Source: CBDDBH01 sp965225625
GTDB taxonomy: Bacteria > Pseudomonadota > Gammaproteobacteria > JADZEE01
DNA: 64,000 nucleotides
Assembly (NCBI GenBank): GCA_965225625.1
Contig: CBDDBH010000031.1
Location: forward strand, 186,001-250,000
Reading direction: 5' to 3'
Shown here: positions 54,884-63,129 of the stretch, in pieces
Layout: the number at the start of each line of letters is the position of its first letter
Numbering within the stretch: position 1 is the stretch's first letter
Program-made: the position numbers and the translations under genes
Notes under the pieces: generated by a model
Database searches by the model: none
Seen by the model: the letters and a program-made list of their open reading frames with translations, nothing else
What the model was told of the DNA's origin: nothing

Positions 54884-56407
54884 CTAAGGCTTTCGGGGAC
54901 TCTTGTTGGCAGCCGCTTGCACGCCGGCCAGAATCTTATCCAGATCTTTCCTCGTGTAGAGCTTTCCTTCGATGACGACTGCGTGGATCTGCTGCGTATT
55001 GTGGATATCTTCGATTGGATCGCCGTCGATGAGTACGAGATCCGCAGTTTTTCCGACCTCGATCGTGCCGAGCTCGTCGTCCAGCCCCAGGAATTCAGCG
55101 GCGCCCGAGGTCGCTGACTGTAATGCTTCCATGGTCGTCAGGCCCGCCTGGGTCAGCAACACCAGCTCATCATGCAAGCTGAAACCCGGCAGAAGATAAG
55201 TCGCAGTCAAATCGCTCCCGGCCAGAAATCGGACACCCGCGTCACGTAAGGCGCGTGTTAGCGCATAACGCTCCGAGATGTTAACGGCATTGATTTCGGC
55301 TTGGTCTGCAGGAGTACGTTTCGAGCTATTCCGGGCGATTGACCTCTCCCAAACGTTGGAGACCCAGAAGTCCGGAATGTATTTCAGCCGTTCGTCGGTG
55401 CGGCTTAGGATTGGGTTCGGATTAATGTAGTTAGGTACGAGTACGTGCGTTGGGCAATGCCACGTGCCGTTCCTGACATAGCTCTGGATCACCTCGGATC
55501 GCACGGCAGGACTGAGAAGCTCGCCCGCAATGAATGGGATCCGCTCTTTGCTGAAAATCGTACCGGTCAGATGCTCGATGCTCCTGACGCCGGCGTCGGC
55601 AACCTCCACTGCCGACATTGAAAAGGGCACGTGGCCCGCAACGGGGAGTCCTGCAGAACGCGCTTCCTCGATAATGGCGTAAAAAACCTCGGGCTTTAAA
55701 AAGGACTGGACCTTGATGAAATCAACTCCCTCCCGGTGCAGTCGCCGTACCGCATTGCGTCCTTGCGCGGGAGTCGTGACTACGAGTGTAGTGCCGGATT
55801 TGAGAAAAGGGCTCTCCGGGCCATCGAGCATGGGTCCGCACGAAATGATGCGCGGGCCAAGCAGTTTGCCGCTCTCGATCTCGGCCCGGTATTGCCTGAG
55901 AAGGTCCCAGTCGGCCCCCATTTCGCGCATACCGGTGATGCCATTCGCAACGAACAGTGGAAAAATAATCTTCTTATGATCGGGGAAGCCCTCGACGTAT
56001 TCGTGCTCCGTAACGTGGGTATGCATGTCCCAGAGACCGGGGATCAAATACCGGCCGGTGGCGTCGATCACCGTCGCGCCCTCGGGGAGCGGTCCCGTAC
56101 CTGCCGCGCGGATCTGTGCGATCTTCCCTCCTCGAACAACCACGTTCATGAACATCTGGACGGGACTTCCGGTCGCATCCACGATGTTCGCATTATCAAA
56201 CACCAACGCCTCCATTGGCGGGGGATCTGCTGCAACGACTGAGCACCCTAATGAGAAAACGGCGCTTGCCGTCAGCCGCAGCACGTTTCGAACAAGCGGG
56301 AAGCAAGATTTCGTCATACTGCACCGGCCATTGCGTTCTGATGCGGAATCGATCGTGCGTGGGGAAGGTTGTTGACTCGTTGCAATGGTTTTGTCTGACA
56401 GACTCAT
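54884..56407 (-). CDS. Exported amidohydrolase (imidazolonepropionase-like)
   Basis: The ATG at 56407 has a GAGGAG ribosome site (507 residues). A later ATG at 56317 starts directly with a signal peptide (MTKSCFPLVRNVLRLTASAV...SVVAADPP) and may be the true start. The metal-dependent hydrolase fold shows GLWDMHTHVTEHEY (HxH), the bridging-Lys region VDFIKVQSF, His in AGHVPFS and SIEHLTG, and Asp in FLAGSDLTATYL. Relatives are peptidases/prolidases or carboxylesterase-type enzymes of periplasm. It is the second gene after the methyltransferase-like gene. Confidence 0.85.
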   Translation of the reverse strand: MSLSDKTIATSQQPSPRTIDSASERNGRCSMTKSCFPLVRNVLRLTASAVFSLGCSVVAADPPPMEALVFDNANIVDATGSPVQMFMNVVVRGGKIAQIRAAGTGPLPEGATVIDATGRYLIPGLWDMHTHVTEHEYVEGFPDHKKIIFPLFVANGITGMREMGADWDLLRQYRAEIESGKLLGPRIISCGPMLDGPESPFLKSGTTLVVTTPAQGRNAVRRLHREGVDFIKVQSFLKPEVFYAIIEEARSAGLPVAGHVPFSMSAVEVADAGVRSIEHLTGTIFSKERIPFIAGELLSPAVRSEVIQSYVRNGTWHCPTHVLVPNYINPNPILSRTDERLKYIPDFWVSNVWERSIARNSSKRTPADQAEINAVNISERYALTRALRDAGVRFLAGSDLTATYLLPGFSLHDELVLLTQAGLTTMEALQSATSGAAEFLGLDDELGTIEVGKTADLVLIDGDPIEDIHNTQQIHAVVIEGKLYTRKDLDKILAGVQAAANKSPRKP

Positions 56408-56439
56408 GCTACGGCTCCTCAATTGTCGTCGCACTCAGA

Positions 56440-57291
56440 TCACGCTGCGGGTTTGCGCGCGCGGATCAGAAACCGATCGGTATTATCCTTGACACTCGGA
56501 TCGAGCACGATCGCGGTGTGATCATCGCCGGGATTGGCGAGCAGATCGGAGCGGGCTTCTATGTCGAAGCCGGCTGTCATGATCATCTGTTCGGCGACCG
56601 CCGGATCGATCCGGTAAAGCGGCTTATAGTCGGTCCCCGCAATCCCGACGTGATCGATGATCCCGAGCACACCCCCCGGCTTGAGTACCCGCAGCAGCGC
56701 AGCGAGGTTACGCAGCACCCCCTTTTCGCCCTCCATGTTGTTGAAGCCGTGCAGCGTGAGGATCAGGAGCGCTGCGTCGGCTTCGTTGTCTGGACCCACA
56801 GACTCTAGTGAGATGTCGCGGCGTTCGACGTTCGGGAGACGATTGCCGGAGAGCCGGTCACTCAGGGCGCGCTCGTTGCCCTCACACAGGTCGAGGATGA
56901 ATTTCGGATTCTGTGTCACCACCTTGCCATCCGGTCCGACCGCGGCGGCGAGTACCTCGGTGTAGTAGCCGCCGCCCGCGACTGCGTCGAGCACGGTCAT
57001 GCCCGGTCCGATGCCGAGGAATTGGATCATTTCGACGGGCTTTCGGGCGGCGTCATAGCGTAGGTCGCCCGCCGGACGCCCCGGCGCTGCCAGCACATTC
57101 TCCAGGCTCGCCGGACCTTCGGCCTGCCGCAAAGGCTGCGGTTCGGCCGCCACCACCTGTGATACGCTCAACCTCGGTGCGTCGCCCGGTCCGGACGCCG
57201 TCGACTGTTCGTCACCGGCGTCACAGCCGCCCAGCGTCGCGGCGACTCCCACCAACACCGGTAGCATCAATGAACGGATTAGTGCAGTCAT
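56440..57291 (-). CDS. Lipoprotein with SAM-dependent methyltransferase fold
   Basis: This 283-residue protein has a lipobox (GVAATLGGCDAG) near residue 23, so it is probably a lipid-anchored envelope protein. The rest has a Rossmann methyltransferase pattern: VLDAVAGGGYYTEVLAAAVG (motif I), DAALLILTLHGFNN, and VLKPGGVLGIIDHVG. Methyltransferases exported as lipoproteins are seen in many proteobacteria but their substrate is unknown, and SAM is not expected outside the cytoplasm. It probably shares a transcript with the amidohydrolase. Confidence 0.82.
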   Translation of the reverse strand: MTALIRSLMLPVLVGVAATLGGCDAGDEQSTASGPGDAPRLSVSQVVAAEPQPLRQAEGPASLENVLAAPGRPAGDLRYDAARKPVEMIQFLGIGPGMTVLDAVAGGGYYTEVLAAAVGPDGKVVTQNPKFILDLCEGNERALSDRLSGNRLPNVERRDISLESVGPDNEADAALLILTLHGFNNMEGEKGVLRNLAALLRVLKPGGVLGIIDHVGIAGTDYKPLYRIDPAVAEQMIMTAGFDIEARSDLLANPGDDHTAIVLDPSVKDNTDRFLIRARKPAA

Positions 57292-57723
57292 CGTAATCTC
57301 CTTTCAGTGTGTCGGGGACTCGCTTCAATCTCGGCAAAACCCGCGGCCAGGCAATGAACATCACTGCTCAAAACTATGACTTCGACCAGCGCGGGTGAAC
57401 TCGACTTACCCATGAGGAATGACGGACGCCTCCCTCGGCACGGACCGGCAGTTGGTGGATCGCATGGCCGCATCGTGGTAGCGCGAAACGGATGCTGCCG
57501 ACCTCTCAGCAGTCGCAGAATCATCGTACTCGCTCTTTGAAACGGGACAACATTCCGCAGGCGACACGTGAATGACCGCCGGTTCAGGCTCGTTTCACCC
57601 TTGCATGCAGAGATCCGGGATAGCGTTGCTTTGCGCTCGGTACTACATCACACGATGGCGCCTGAGCGCGTCTAATCCAGGCTGCACCTTCAAGTTTTGT
57701 TGGTCGCACGATCGGAATACCGA
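57292..57723. other. Intergenic stretch, nothing recognised
   Basis: No gene-like frame with supporting homology was found on either strand. Confidence 0.5.
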
Positions 57724-57999
57724 ATGAGACGCGAGCCGATATTCTCCGGCTGGTGGATCGTCGCCGCGACAGTGATTGGCCTGTTGTTCGGATACAGCAC
57801 ATTTGTCGGTATCACCTTCGGATTGTTTATTAAACCGCTGGAAGAAGCGTTCGGCTGGTCGCGCACCCAGATCTCCTTCGGCCTGACGCTGTGCCACGTT
57901 TTAAACTGGTTCGACGCGAAGCGCGGACTGGCATTCTCCGGAATTCCTGAAATTAAACCCCAAGGCAAATACTGCCTGAGGGCACCGCTCGATGGGTAA
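57724..57999 (+). pseudogene. MFS transporter remnant with internal deletion
   Basis: MRREPIFSGWWIVAATVIGL begins a typical N-terminal helix pair (LFGYSTFVGITFGLFIKPLE), then LEEAFGWSRTQISFGLTL. The sequence then jumps to VLNWFDAKRGLAFSGI, which in MFS proteins (WFxRRRGLAxGI) lies about 60 residues further on. The frame ends after 91 codons; later helices are gone. Confidence 0.75.
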
Positions 58000-58011
58000 A
58001 AGCACGGCAAA

Positions 58012-59220
58012 CTACTTCCACCTGCCGGTTAGCTGTATAAAAGGAAAGTCCTCTCGTGAGTTCCGGCACTCGGCGTTGTCCGTCTCCGGCACGCCTTGTC
58101 GCCGCTGAGCAGCACGAAGTACGGGGAATGGACGGCCTCCAACGATTCGAGGTTTACCGTCCGCACCGCCTGCCAGGATCTCCCACCAATTTCGGCGAGT
58201 TCGCTTACCTGCTACCCGCCATTCTTGCTGAACATCATCGATCAGCGTCGCAATGTCTGAGTAGTTGTTTTCAATTAACCAGTGGCGTGCTTGCATTCGC
58301 TCTAAACCGCCCGTAACCGACAACGGAAGGTCGAGTTGACTGTATTTCTGCTTTTTTGACCTTTGAGAACTTGGGTTTAGAGGGAACGAAGTTATTAACA
58401 CTTCGGGTATTTTCCCTCGTCCGTCGCCACGGCTGTTTATCCGTCTGGTCGCTAACACCTGGTAACAATAATGGTTTCTGTAAAGCGCCCGTGTAAAAGG
58501 CGTCATTGAGTTTGTGAGAATTACTTTAACGCCGCGTTCGGCAAGATTATCAAACGTTTTCGCCAACTCGATGTGCGCGTCTGCGTCGAATCCATCGCGT
58601 GAATATGAAGTGAAATCCGCCGTTTTTGATGTTGGGTTGTAAGGCGGATCCAGATAGACGAGATCGTCGCGTCGAGCCACCTGCAAGGCCGTCGCAAATC
58701 CTTTAGCACTAATGTCGGCGGAGCGCAGTGTCCACGATACAGCTCGGAGATTCTCTTCGTCACAGATAAGCGGGTTTTTATACCTGCCGAAAGGCGCATT
58801 AAACTGACCGCGGCTGTTTTCCCGGTACAGGCCGTTAAAACAAGTCCTATTCAGGTAGATAACTCTCGCCGCTCGTTTTGTGATTTTTCTCGGATTACTG
58901 GCTCGAATTTGGTAGAAATATTTTTTGCAGTGGCGACGTTTGTGCACCCGCAGCTCTGCAATAACGCCGTCGAGTTCGTCCCGTAACCCCAGGTAAGTAT
59001 CAATGAGACTCGGATTCACATCTGTAATATAGGAGCCCCCGCGTAATTGCCCGGTGCGCGCCAGTGCGAAATACAATGCACCCCCGCCCAGGAATGGTTC
59101 ATGGTAGTGGTTGAATTTTCCTGCCATCTGAACCGCTTTCAGTAATTCTGGTAAAAGCTGACGCTTACCCCCAAGCCATTTAAGAAATGGTCTTGGGGAT
59201 GGCTGCCTCGGTAGACTCAT
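58012..59220 (-). CDS. D12-class DNA adenine N6-methyltransferase with extra C-terminal domain
   Basis: The ATG at 59220 gives 402 residues. The N-terminal 270 form a Dam-type enzyme: FLKWLGGKRQLLPELL (SAM binding), FLGGGALYFALARTG, NRTCFNGLYRENSRGQFN, the catalytic DPPY in YLDPPYNPTSKTADF and ILTNSMTPFT. The last 110 residues add a separate domain (ARHWLIENNYSDIATLID, RTRRNWWEILAGGADGKPR, PFPVLRAAQRRQG). No restriction endonuclease gene lies next to it, so it is an orphan methylase, perhaps regulatory or island-borne. A TTG seven codons upstream is a less likely start. Confidence 0.88.
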   Translation of the reverse strand: MSLPRQPSPRPFLKWLGGKRQLLPELLKAVQMAGKFNHYHEPFLGGGALYFALARTGQLRGGSYITDVNPSLIDTYLGLRDELDGVIAELRVHKRRHCKKYFYQIRASNPRKITKRAARVIYLNRTCFNGLYRENSRGQFNAPFGRYKNPLICDEENLRAVSWTLRSADISAKGFATALQVARRDDLVYLDPPYNPTSKTADFTSYSRDGFDADAHIELAKTFDNLAERGVKVILTNSMTPFTRALYRNHYCYQVLATRRINSRGDGRGKIPEVLITSFPLNPSSQRSKKQKYSQLDLPLSVTGGLERMQARHWLIENNYSDIATLIDDVQQEWRVAGKRTRRNWWEILAGGADGKPRIVGGRPFPVLRAAQRRQGVPETDNAECRNSREDFPFIQLTGRWK

Positions 59221-59347
59221 GAGTTGTAACCCAACGTACAATTACAAGCACAGCACAATATCGGCAAGTCTGACGTCCCAGCCGGTGGATTCAAAATAGG
59301 GCCTGGTATTTTCTGAAAAAACGTCACCGTCAAAGTTCCTCGCAAAG

Positions 59348-60004
59348 CTACCGCAGCAACAGCGGGATTGCGTTAACAAGCGCCATCAATGCTACGGCAA
59401 CGAACAAAAATAAACGCTTTTTCTTGTTTTTCGGATCCTTCCTATACACAAACACAAAGGGAATAACCGACAGCGAAATAAGAATTTGCAAGAAATCGAA
59501 TTGAATGTTGTCAGTTAGTTTTCTTAAATTAAGCGTGCTGAAACGCGATTGTGACCTTATTTCACAATCAGGATGTATGGCTCGGCATATTGCTATCTTG
59601 TCTTCGGCTGAATTAGCTTCCATTTGCCCCATACCAAGGGAGATTCTGATCTCGGGGCCCGGGATCCTTTGAACGACAGTCGGCGCCATCAAAACGCGGC
59701 CGTTCACTATGACGGCAACGCGTTTGTTCAAATGCCTTTCGGTGAAATTTGCGAATTCAACGGTGGATGGAGCGTCCAGCATCACGAATATGGATTCGTT
59801 CATCGGATCCTTTAACGCGAGTCTTGCTTGCGAGACTTCGAGAATTAGCAGTTCGTTTGGATCGGCGCTAAAGTCTTCACCACCATTCAACACGGGGATG
59901 GATTGGCACTGTCCGCTTGCAGGCTCGCATTCGGCTTGAGCGGTGATAGAAGCGAGAGCGGAGCGAGTGAGGACGAACGCCAGGATAAGCAGGGTTGTTT
60001 TCAT
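59348..60004 (-). CDS. Orphan SecD-head-like membrane protein
   Basis: This 218-residue protein has a signal sequence (residues 1-18, LLILAFVLTRSALASI) and a periplasmic domain with a cysteine pair. A segment VEFANFTERHLNKRVAVIVN, then GRVLMAPTVVQRIPG, closely follows the P1 head of SecD. Two hydrophobic segments near 170-185 and 200-216, separated by a very basic stretch (RKDPKNKKKR), end it. It lacks the six-helix RND part, so it is not a translocase by itself. Confidence 0.7.
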   Translation of the reverse strand: MKTTLLILAFVLTRSALASITAQAECEPASGQCQSIPVLNGGEDFSADPNELLILEVSQARLALKDPMNESIFVMLDAPSTVEFANFTERHLNKRVAVIVNGRVLMAPTVVQRIPGPEIRISLGMGQMEANSAEDKIAICRAIHPDCEIRSQSRFSTLNLRKLTDNIQFDFLQILISLSVIPFVFVYRKDPKNKKKRLFLFVAVALMALVNAIPLLLR

Positions 60005-60134
60005 GTGTTTATCGTATCGGGGTTTTTCGAGGGAGTCGAAACTGCGCCCTCTAAATCCGCCTGTTTAACTAGTTTAAAACTATGCTCGTCGGAACACCCA
60101 CGGGGAACTACAGCCTTCGCGCGGAGCGCTCAGC

Positions 60135-61172
60135 ATGAAACTGGTACAGTTCGTCGATCCAACTGAGGGCAATCAAAGCCAACACCTGGGACTCGTCCAG
60201 GGCGAGGAAATAATCGACCTCACCCAGACAGCAGACGCGCCTAGCTCGGTTTATGACATTTACTACCGAGCTGGGGGTGAGCGGGACGGGTTTGAAACGG
60301 TTGTCCGGCGGATCTCCTCCACGGCTGGCCGCGCGCGCCGCTTGCAATTATCGGCAATGCTGGCCAACCGCGATCCGTCGCTGCCATACCTCATAAAGCC
60401 TGTCAGCGGCCCTTACGACAACGCACATGCATTGCGGGTTTGGCTGGCAGGCGTAACGCACGCCGACAGCGCCATGTTGCGAGAGATTGAGGCAAAACAG
60501 GCGACCGGCGGTTCGGTAAACGTTTATGCGCAGAAATACCGCGAGTGCGCGCAAGGGGGCAGGCCGGAATTGTTTTCCAAGGTGGAGCCCGACACCGTGA
60601 TCGGGCCCGGTCAAGATCTGACTCGACCCGCAGACAGCCAACGTTTGGTGCCGGAGACGGAGCTGGTCTCAATTTACGCTGTCCGCGAAAACGGTCAACT
60701 GGAGCGACTCGGATACACCGGCGGCAACGATGTTACTGACAATGGTATAGAGGCAGACAACCCTCTAAATCTTCCGCAAGCCAAAAACTGGGCCGGCGGC
60801 TGCGCCAGCCTGGGACCGATACTGGTAACCGCTGGGGAATTCGACGACCGCGAGGTTAGTGTCTCCTGTGAAATCCTGAGAAACGAACAACGGGTCGGTT
60901 TCAAACAAGGCAAGACCGGACGGAACCATCTGAACATGCCCGACGGTTTATATAGTATGGAGCGGGCTTTATTCAGCCGCATGCCACTCAACAGGGGCCA
61001 GATCCAGGCGTTGTACTGGGGAACGCCTATCGTTTTTGCCGAGAAGGATCTGAAAGACGGAGTGCTGGTCGGTGACTTACTGCGGCTCAGCTTCTCAGGC
61101 GGCATTGGCATGCTGGAGAATCCGGTAGTCGCGCTGCCACAGACGGACCAGTTCAACAGTTTGAAACAATAA
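60135..61172 (+). CDS. AraD1/GguC-type fumarylacetoacetate hydrolase family protein
   Basis: This 345-residue protein starts MKLVQFVDPTEGNQSQHLGL. It has the FAH-type core (HALRVWLAGVTHADSAML, YAQKYRECAQGGRPELFSKV, VSIYAVRENGQLERLGYTGG, NLPQAKNWAGGCASLGP) with metal-binding Glu/Asp residues. This form matches the GguC/AraD1 group, predicted to dehydrate 2-keto-3-deoxy sugar acids such as L-2-keto-3-deoxyarabonate. No sugar operon is adjacent, so its role is open. Complete and intact. Confidence 0.88.
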   Translation: MKLVQFVDPTEGNQSQHLGLVQGEEIIDLTQTADAPSSVYDIYYRAGGERDGFETVVRRISSTAGRARRLQLSAMLANRDPSLPYLIKPVSGPYDNAHALRVWLAGVTHADSAMLREIEAKQATGGSVNVYAQKYRECAQGGRPELFSKVEPDTVIGPGQDLTRPADSQRLVPETELVSIYAVRENGQLERLGYTGGNDVTDNGIEADNPLNLPQAKNWAGGCASLGPILVTAGEFDDREVSVSCEILRNEQRVGFKQGKTGRNHLNMPDGLYSMERALFSRMPLNRGQIQALYWGTPIVFAEKDLKDGVLVGDLLRLSFSGGIGMLENPVVALPQTDQFNSLKQ

Positions 61173-61248
61173 CACCATGCACTCGCTGGATTCGATTTGT
61201 GCCACTAGGGAGTGGAACTCGGCCGCTCGCAACCGTTAGTCTTACAAA

Positions 61249-62034
61249 ATGCTAGGAGGAATTGTCGGCGATGTAATCGGATCGGCGTATGAAGCCGGTG
61301 GTTATAAGAACTACGACTTCGTGTTGTTTACGCAGTATTCGCGCTTTACTGACGACACCGTAATGACTGTCGCCATCGCCAACGCGTTACTCGAAAACGG
61401 GGGCTATGCCGACGAGATGATCAAGCTGGGTCGCAAACATCCGTTTGCCGGCTACGGCAAATCGTTCCAGGAATGGCTGTTCCACCCGGAGATTGGGCCC
61501 TACAACAGCTGGGGTAACGGCAGCGCGATGCGGGTGAGTCCAATCGGCTACGCCGGAACTTCTCAGGATTGGGTGCTGAAAGAGGCCGAACAGACGGCAG
61601 TAGTGACGCACAACCATCCCGAGGGCGTACGCGGTGCCCAAGCAATTGCTTTATCGGTTTTCCTCGCGCGCCAACGCACAGGCAAGGAGGACATTCGGAC
61701 CGCAATATCGCAAAAATTTGGGTATGACATGAATCGATCGGTAGCAGAAATCCGACCGAGCTATACATTTGATGTTGCCTGTCAACGTTCAGTACCGGAG
61801 TCCATCATTTGTTTCCTCGACAGCACTGACTTCGAGTCCGCGATTCGAAACGCCGTATCCCTCGGTGGAGATACCGACACAATGGCATGCATGGCTGGTT
61901 CAATCGCCCACGCCTTTTATGGGAAAATCCCAGACGCGATGTTGTTGGCTACCAGAGAACGACTTCCAACCGAGTTTATTGATGTTATTGATCGCTTTAA
62001 CGACCGATTTCCGGTGACCGATGCGCCGACCTAA
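61249..62034 (+). CDS. ADP-ribosylglycohydrolase (DraG-like)
   Basis: This 261-residue all-helical hydrolase removes ADP-ribose from modified targets using a two-Mg2+ site. Metal ligands are visible in RFTDDTVMT (residues about 32-40) and SLGGDTDTMACM (near 206-217), with GIVGDVIGSAYE at the start. The ATG CTA GGA GGA start makes the gene its own short ribosome-site-like context. No ADP-ribosyltransferase toxin was found beside it. Confidence 0.93.
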   Translation: MLGGIVGDVIGSAYEAGGYKNYDFVLFTQYSRFTDDTVMTVAIANALLENGGYADEMIKLGRKHPFAGYGKSFQEWLFHPEIGPYNSWGNGSAMRVSPIGYAGTSQDWVLKEAEQTAVVTHNHPEGVRGAQAIALSVFLARQRTGKEDIRTAISQKFGYDMNRSVAEIRPSYTFDVACQRSVPESIICFLDSTDFESAIRNAVSLGGDTDTMACMAGSIAHAFYGKIPDAMLLATRERLPTEFIDVIDRFNDRFPVTDAPT

Positions 62035-62064
62035 ACATGCCGTCGAAGGCAGGAAGTCCGAGGG

Positions 62065-62571
62065 GTGACAGAGCCACACGAGCAGAGTTCGGATCTTCAT
62101 GTCTTTAGCTTCCTTTCGCGTGAGGACACAAAACGCCTCGGAGGGCTTCCGCGGCAGGCGATCGTAGGCCTCGTTACCCAAACCGGATTAGACAGCAATC
62201 AGTTCACGCCAGAAACGTTCAAGCCAAACGCCGCCTTCCGCGAGTTTTTGCACGAGACGCTCGCACAATGTGGGTTGGCGTCACCTCGTTTGGAAGCACA
62301 AGCGCGCCGCATTGGCGATGGCTATGTCTACATTATCGATGCCAGAACCCCAGGCCCTGACGGCAAGGTTGCCCCCGAAGATATCATTGGCAGCTTCAAA
62401 GCCACACGCGGCCAGCTTGTGTCTGGCTCATATCAAGCAAACGCCGATCACCGAATAATCTCCGACCGGGGACTTTTCCGGTTATCCAAAGAGCTACAGG
62501 CGTGTCTTACCAAGACAATGCGAAACCTTCCGCCGGTTAGCACGAATTTTGACGTGCAGAACCATTCCTAG
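62065..62571 (+). CDS. Hypothetical protein
   Basis: The GTG at 62065 after a GAGGG sequence gives 168 residues. The central part YVYIIDARTPGPDGKVAPED and IIGSFKATRGQLVSGSYQAN looks like a compact alpha/beta domain seen in scattered proteobacteria; I cannot name it. It has no signal peptide. It is transcribed with the glycohydrolase (30-base gap), which suggests a shared task. Confidence 0.6.
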   Translation: MTEPHEQSSDLHVFSFLSREDTKRLGGLPRQAIVGLVTQTGLDSNQFTPETFKPNAAFREFLHETLAQCGLASPRLEAQARRIGDGYVYIIDARTPGPDGKVAPEDIIGSFKATRGQLVSGSYQANADHRIISDRGLFRLSKELQACLTKTMRNLPPVSTNFDVQNHS

Positions 62572-62588
62572 GGCCTCGTCGGGGCGAT

Positions 62589-62726
62589 ATGGATCCGTTG
62601 TCTCAGGCTATTCTCGATGGGCACACTGAAGATATTCGGCTGCTCATCAAGCGCGATCCCGGAGCGATGCAAGTTCTCTGCGGCAGTGGTCGAGGTTTGT
62701 TGGACCTGGAGTTGCACAAAGGTTGA
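62589..62726 (+). CDS. Ankyrin-like small ORF, probably a fragment
   Basis: MDPLSQAILDGHTEDIRLLI reads like the first ankyrin helix pair, then changes character. The 45-codon frame stops 10 bases before the lipoprotein start. It may be a remnant of a longer ankyrin-repeat gene. Confidence 0.35.
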   Translation: MDPLSQAILDGHTEDIRLLIKRDPGAMQVLCGSGRGLLDLELHKG

Positions 62727-62736
62727 GGAGACAACC

Positions 62737-63129
62737 ATGAACAACAGCCAAATTTCAGAACACGGCCCCCTGTCGGTCCTTGCTAACTGGCCTTGCAAAT
62801 TTATTTTGTTCGGGGTCGTTGCGGCGATAGCTGGGTGTTTTCAGGCACCATCACCCGTGCCACCAGAGAAGGCTGGCTACGTTGCTGTATGGGAACGAGG
62901 TCGCTACCCGCTCGATTCTTTCGATGAGTTTCGCGGAACGTACATGTACCTGCAGATCACCCAGGACGGTCATGTCGTTTACGCACGATTTCGAAAAACG
63001 GGAAACTCGCAATCATGCACATCCGTTGGGCGCTCCACATTGAAATCGTTAACAGACGAGCAGATCGATATAGAAATTCTGTGGCTCTTTACAATGAGTT
63101 TTGAAGTTACTCAGCAGTCGCCAATATAG
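62737..63129 (+). CDS. Small lipoprotein, apparently truncated by IS630
   Basis: A GAGGAGA ribosome site supports the ATG at 62737. The N-terminus has a hydrophobic stretch with a lipobox (VVAAIAGCFQAPS), pointing to a lipid-anchored protein. The mature part (YVAVWERGRYPLDSFDEFRG) is unknown. The last 20 or so residues (EILWLFTMSFEVTQQSPI) are read from what looks like the end of the neighbouring IS, so the true C-terminus is lost. Confidence 0.6.
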   Translation: MNNSQISEHGPLSVLANWPCKFILFGVVAAIAGCFQAPSPVPPEKAGYVAVWERGRYPLDSFDEFRGTYMYLQITQDGHVVYARFRKTGNSQSCTSVGRSTLKSLTDEQIDIEILWLFTMSFEVTQQSPI

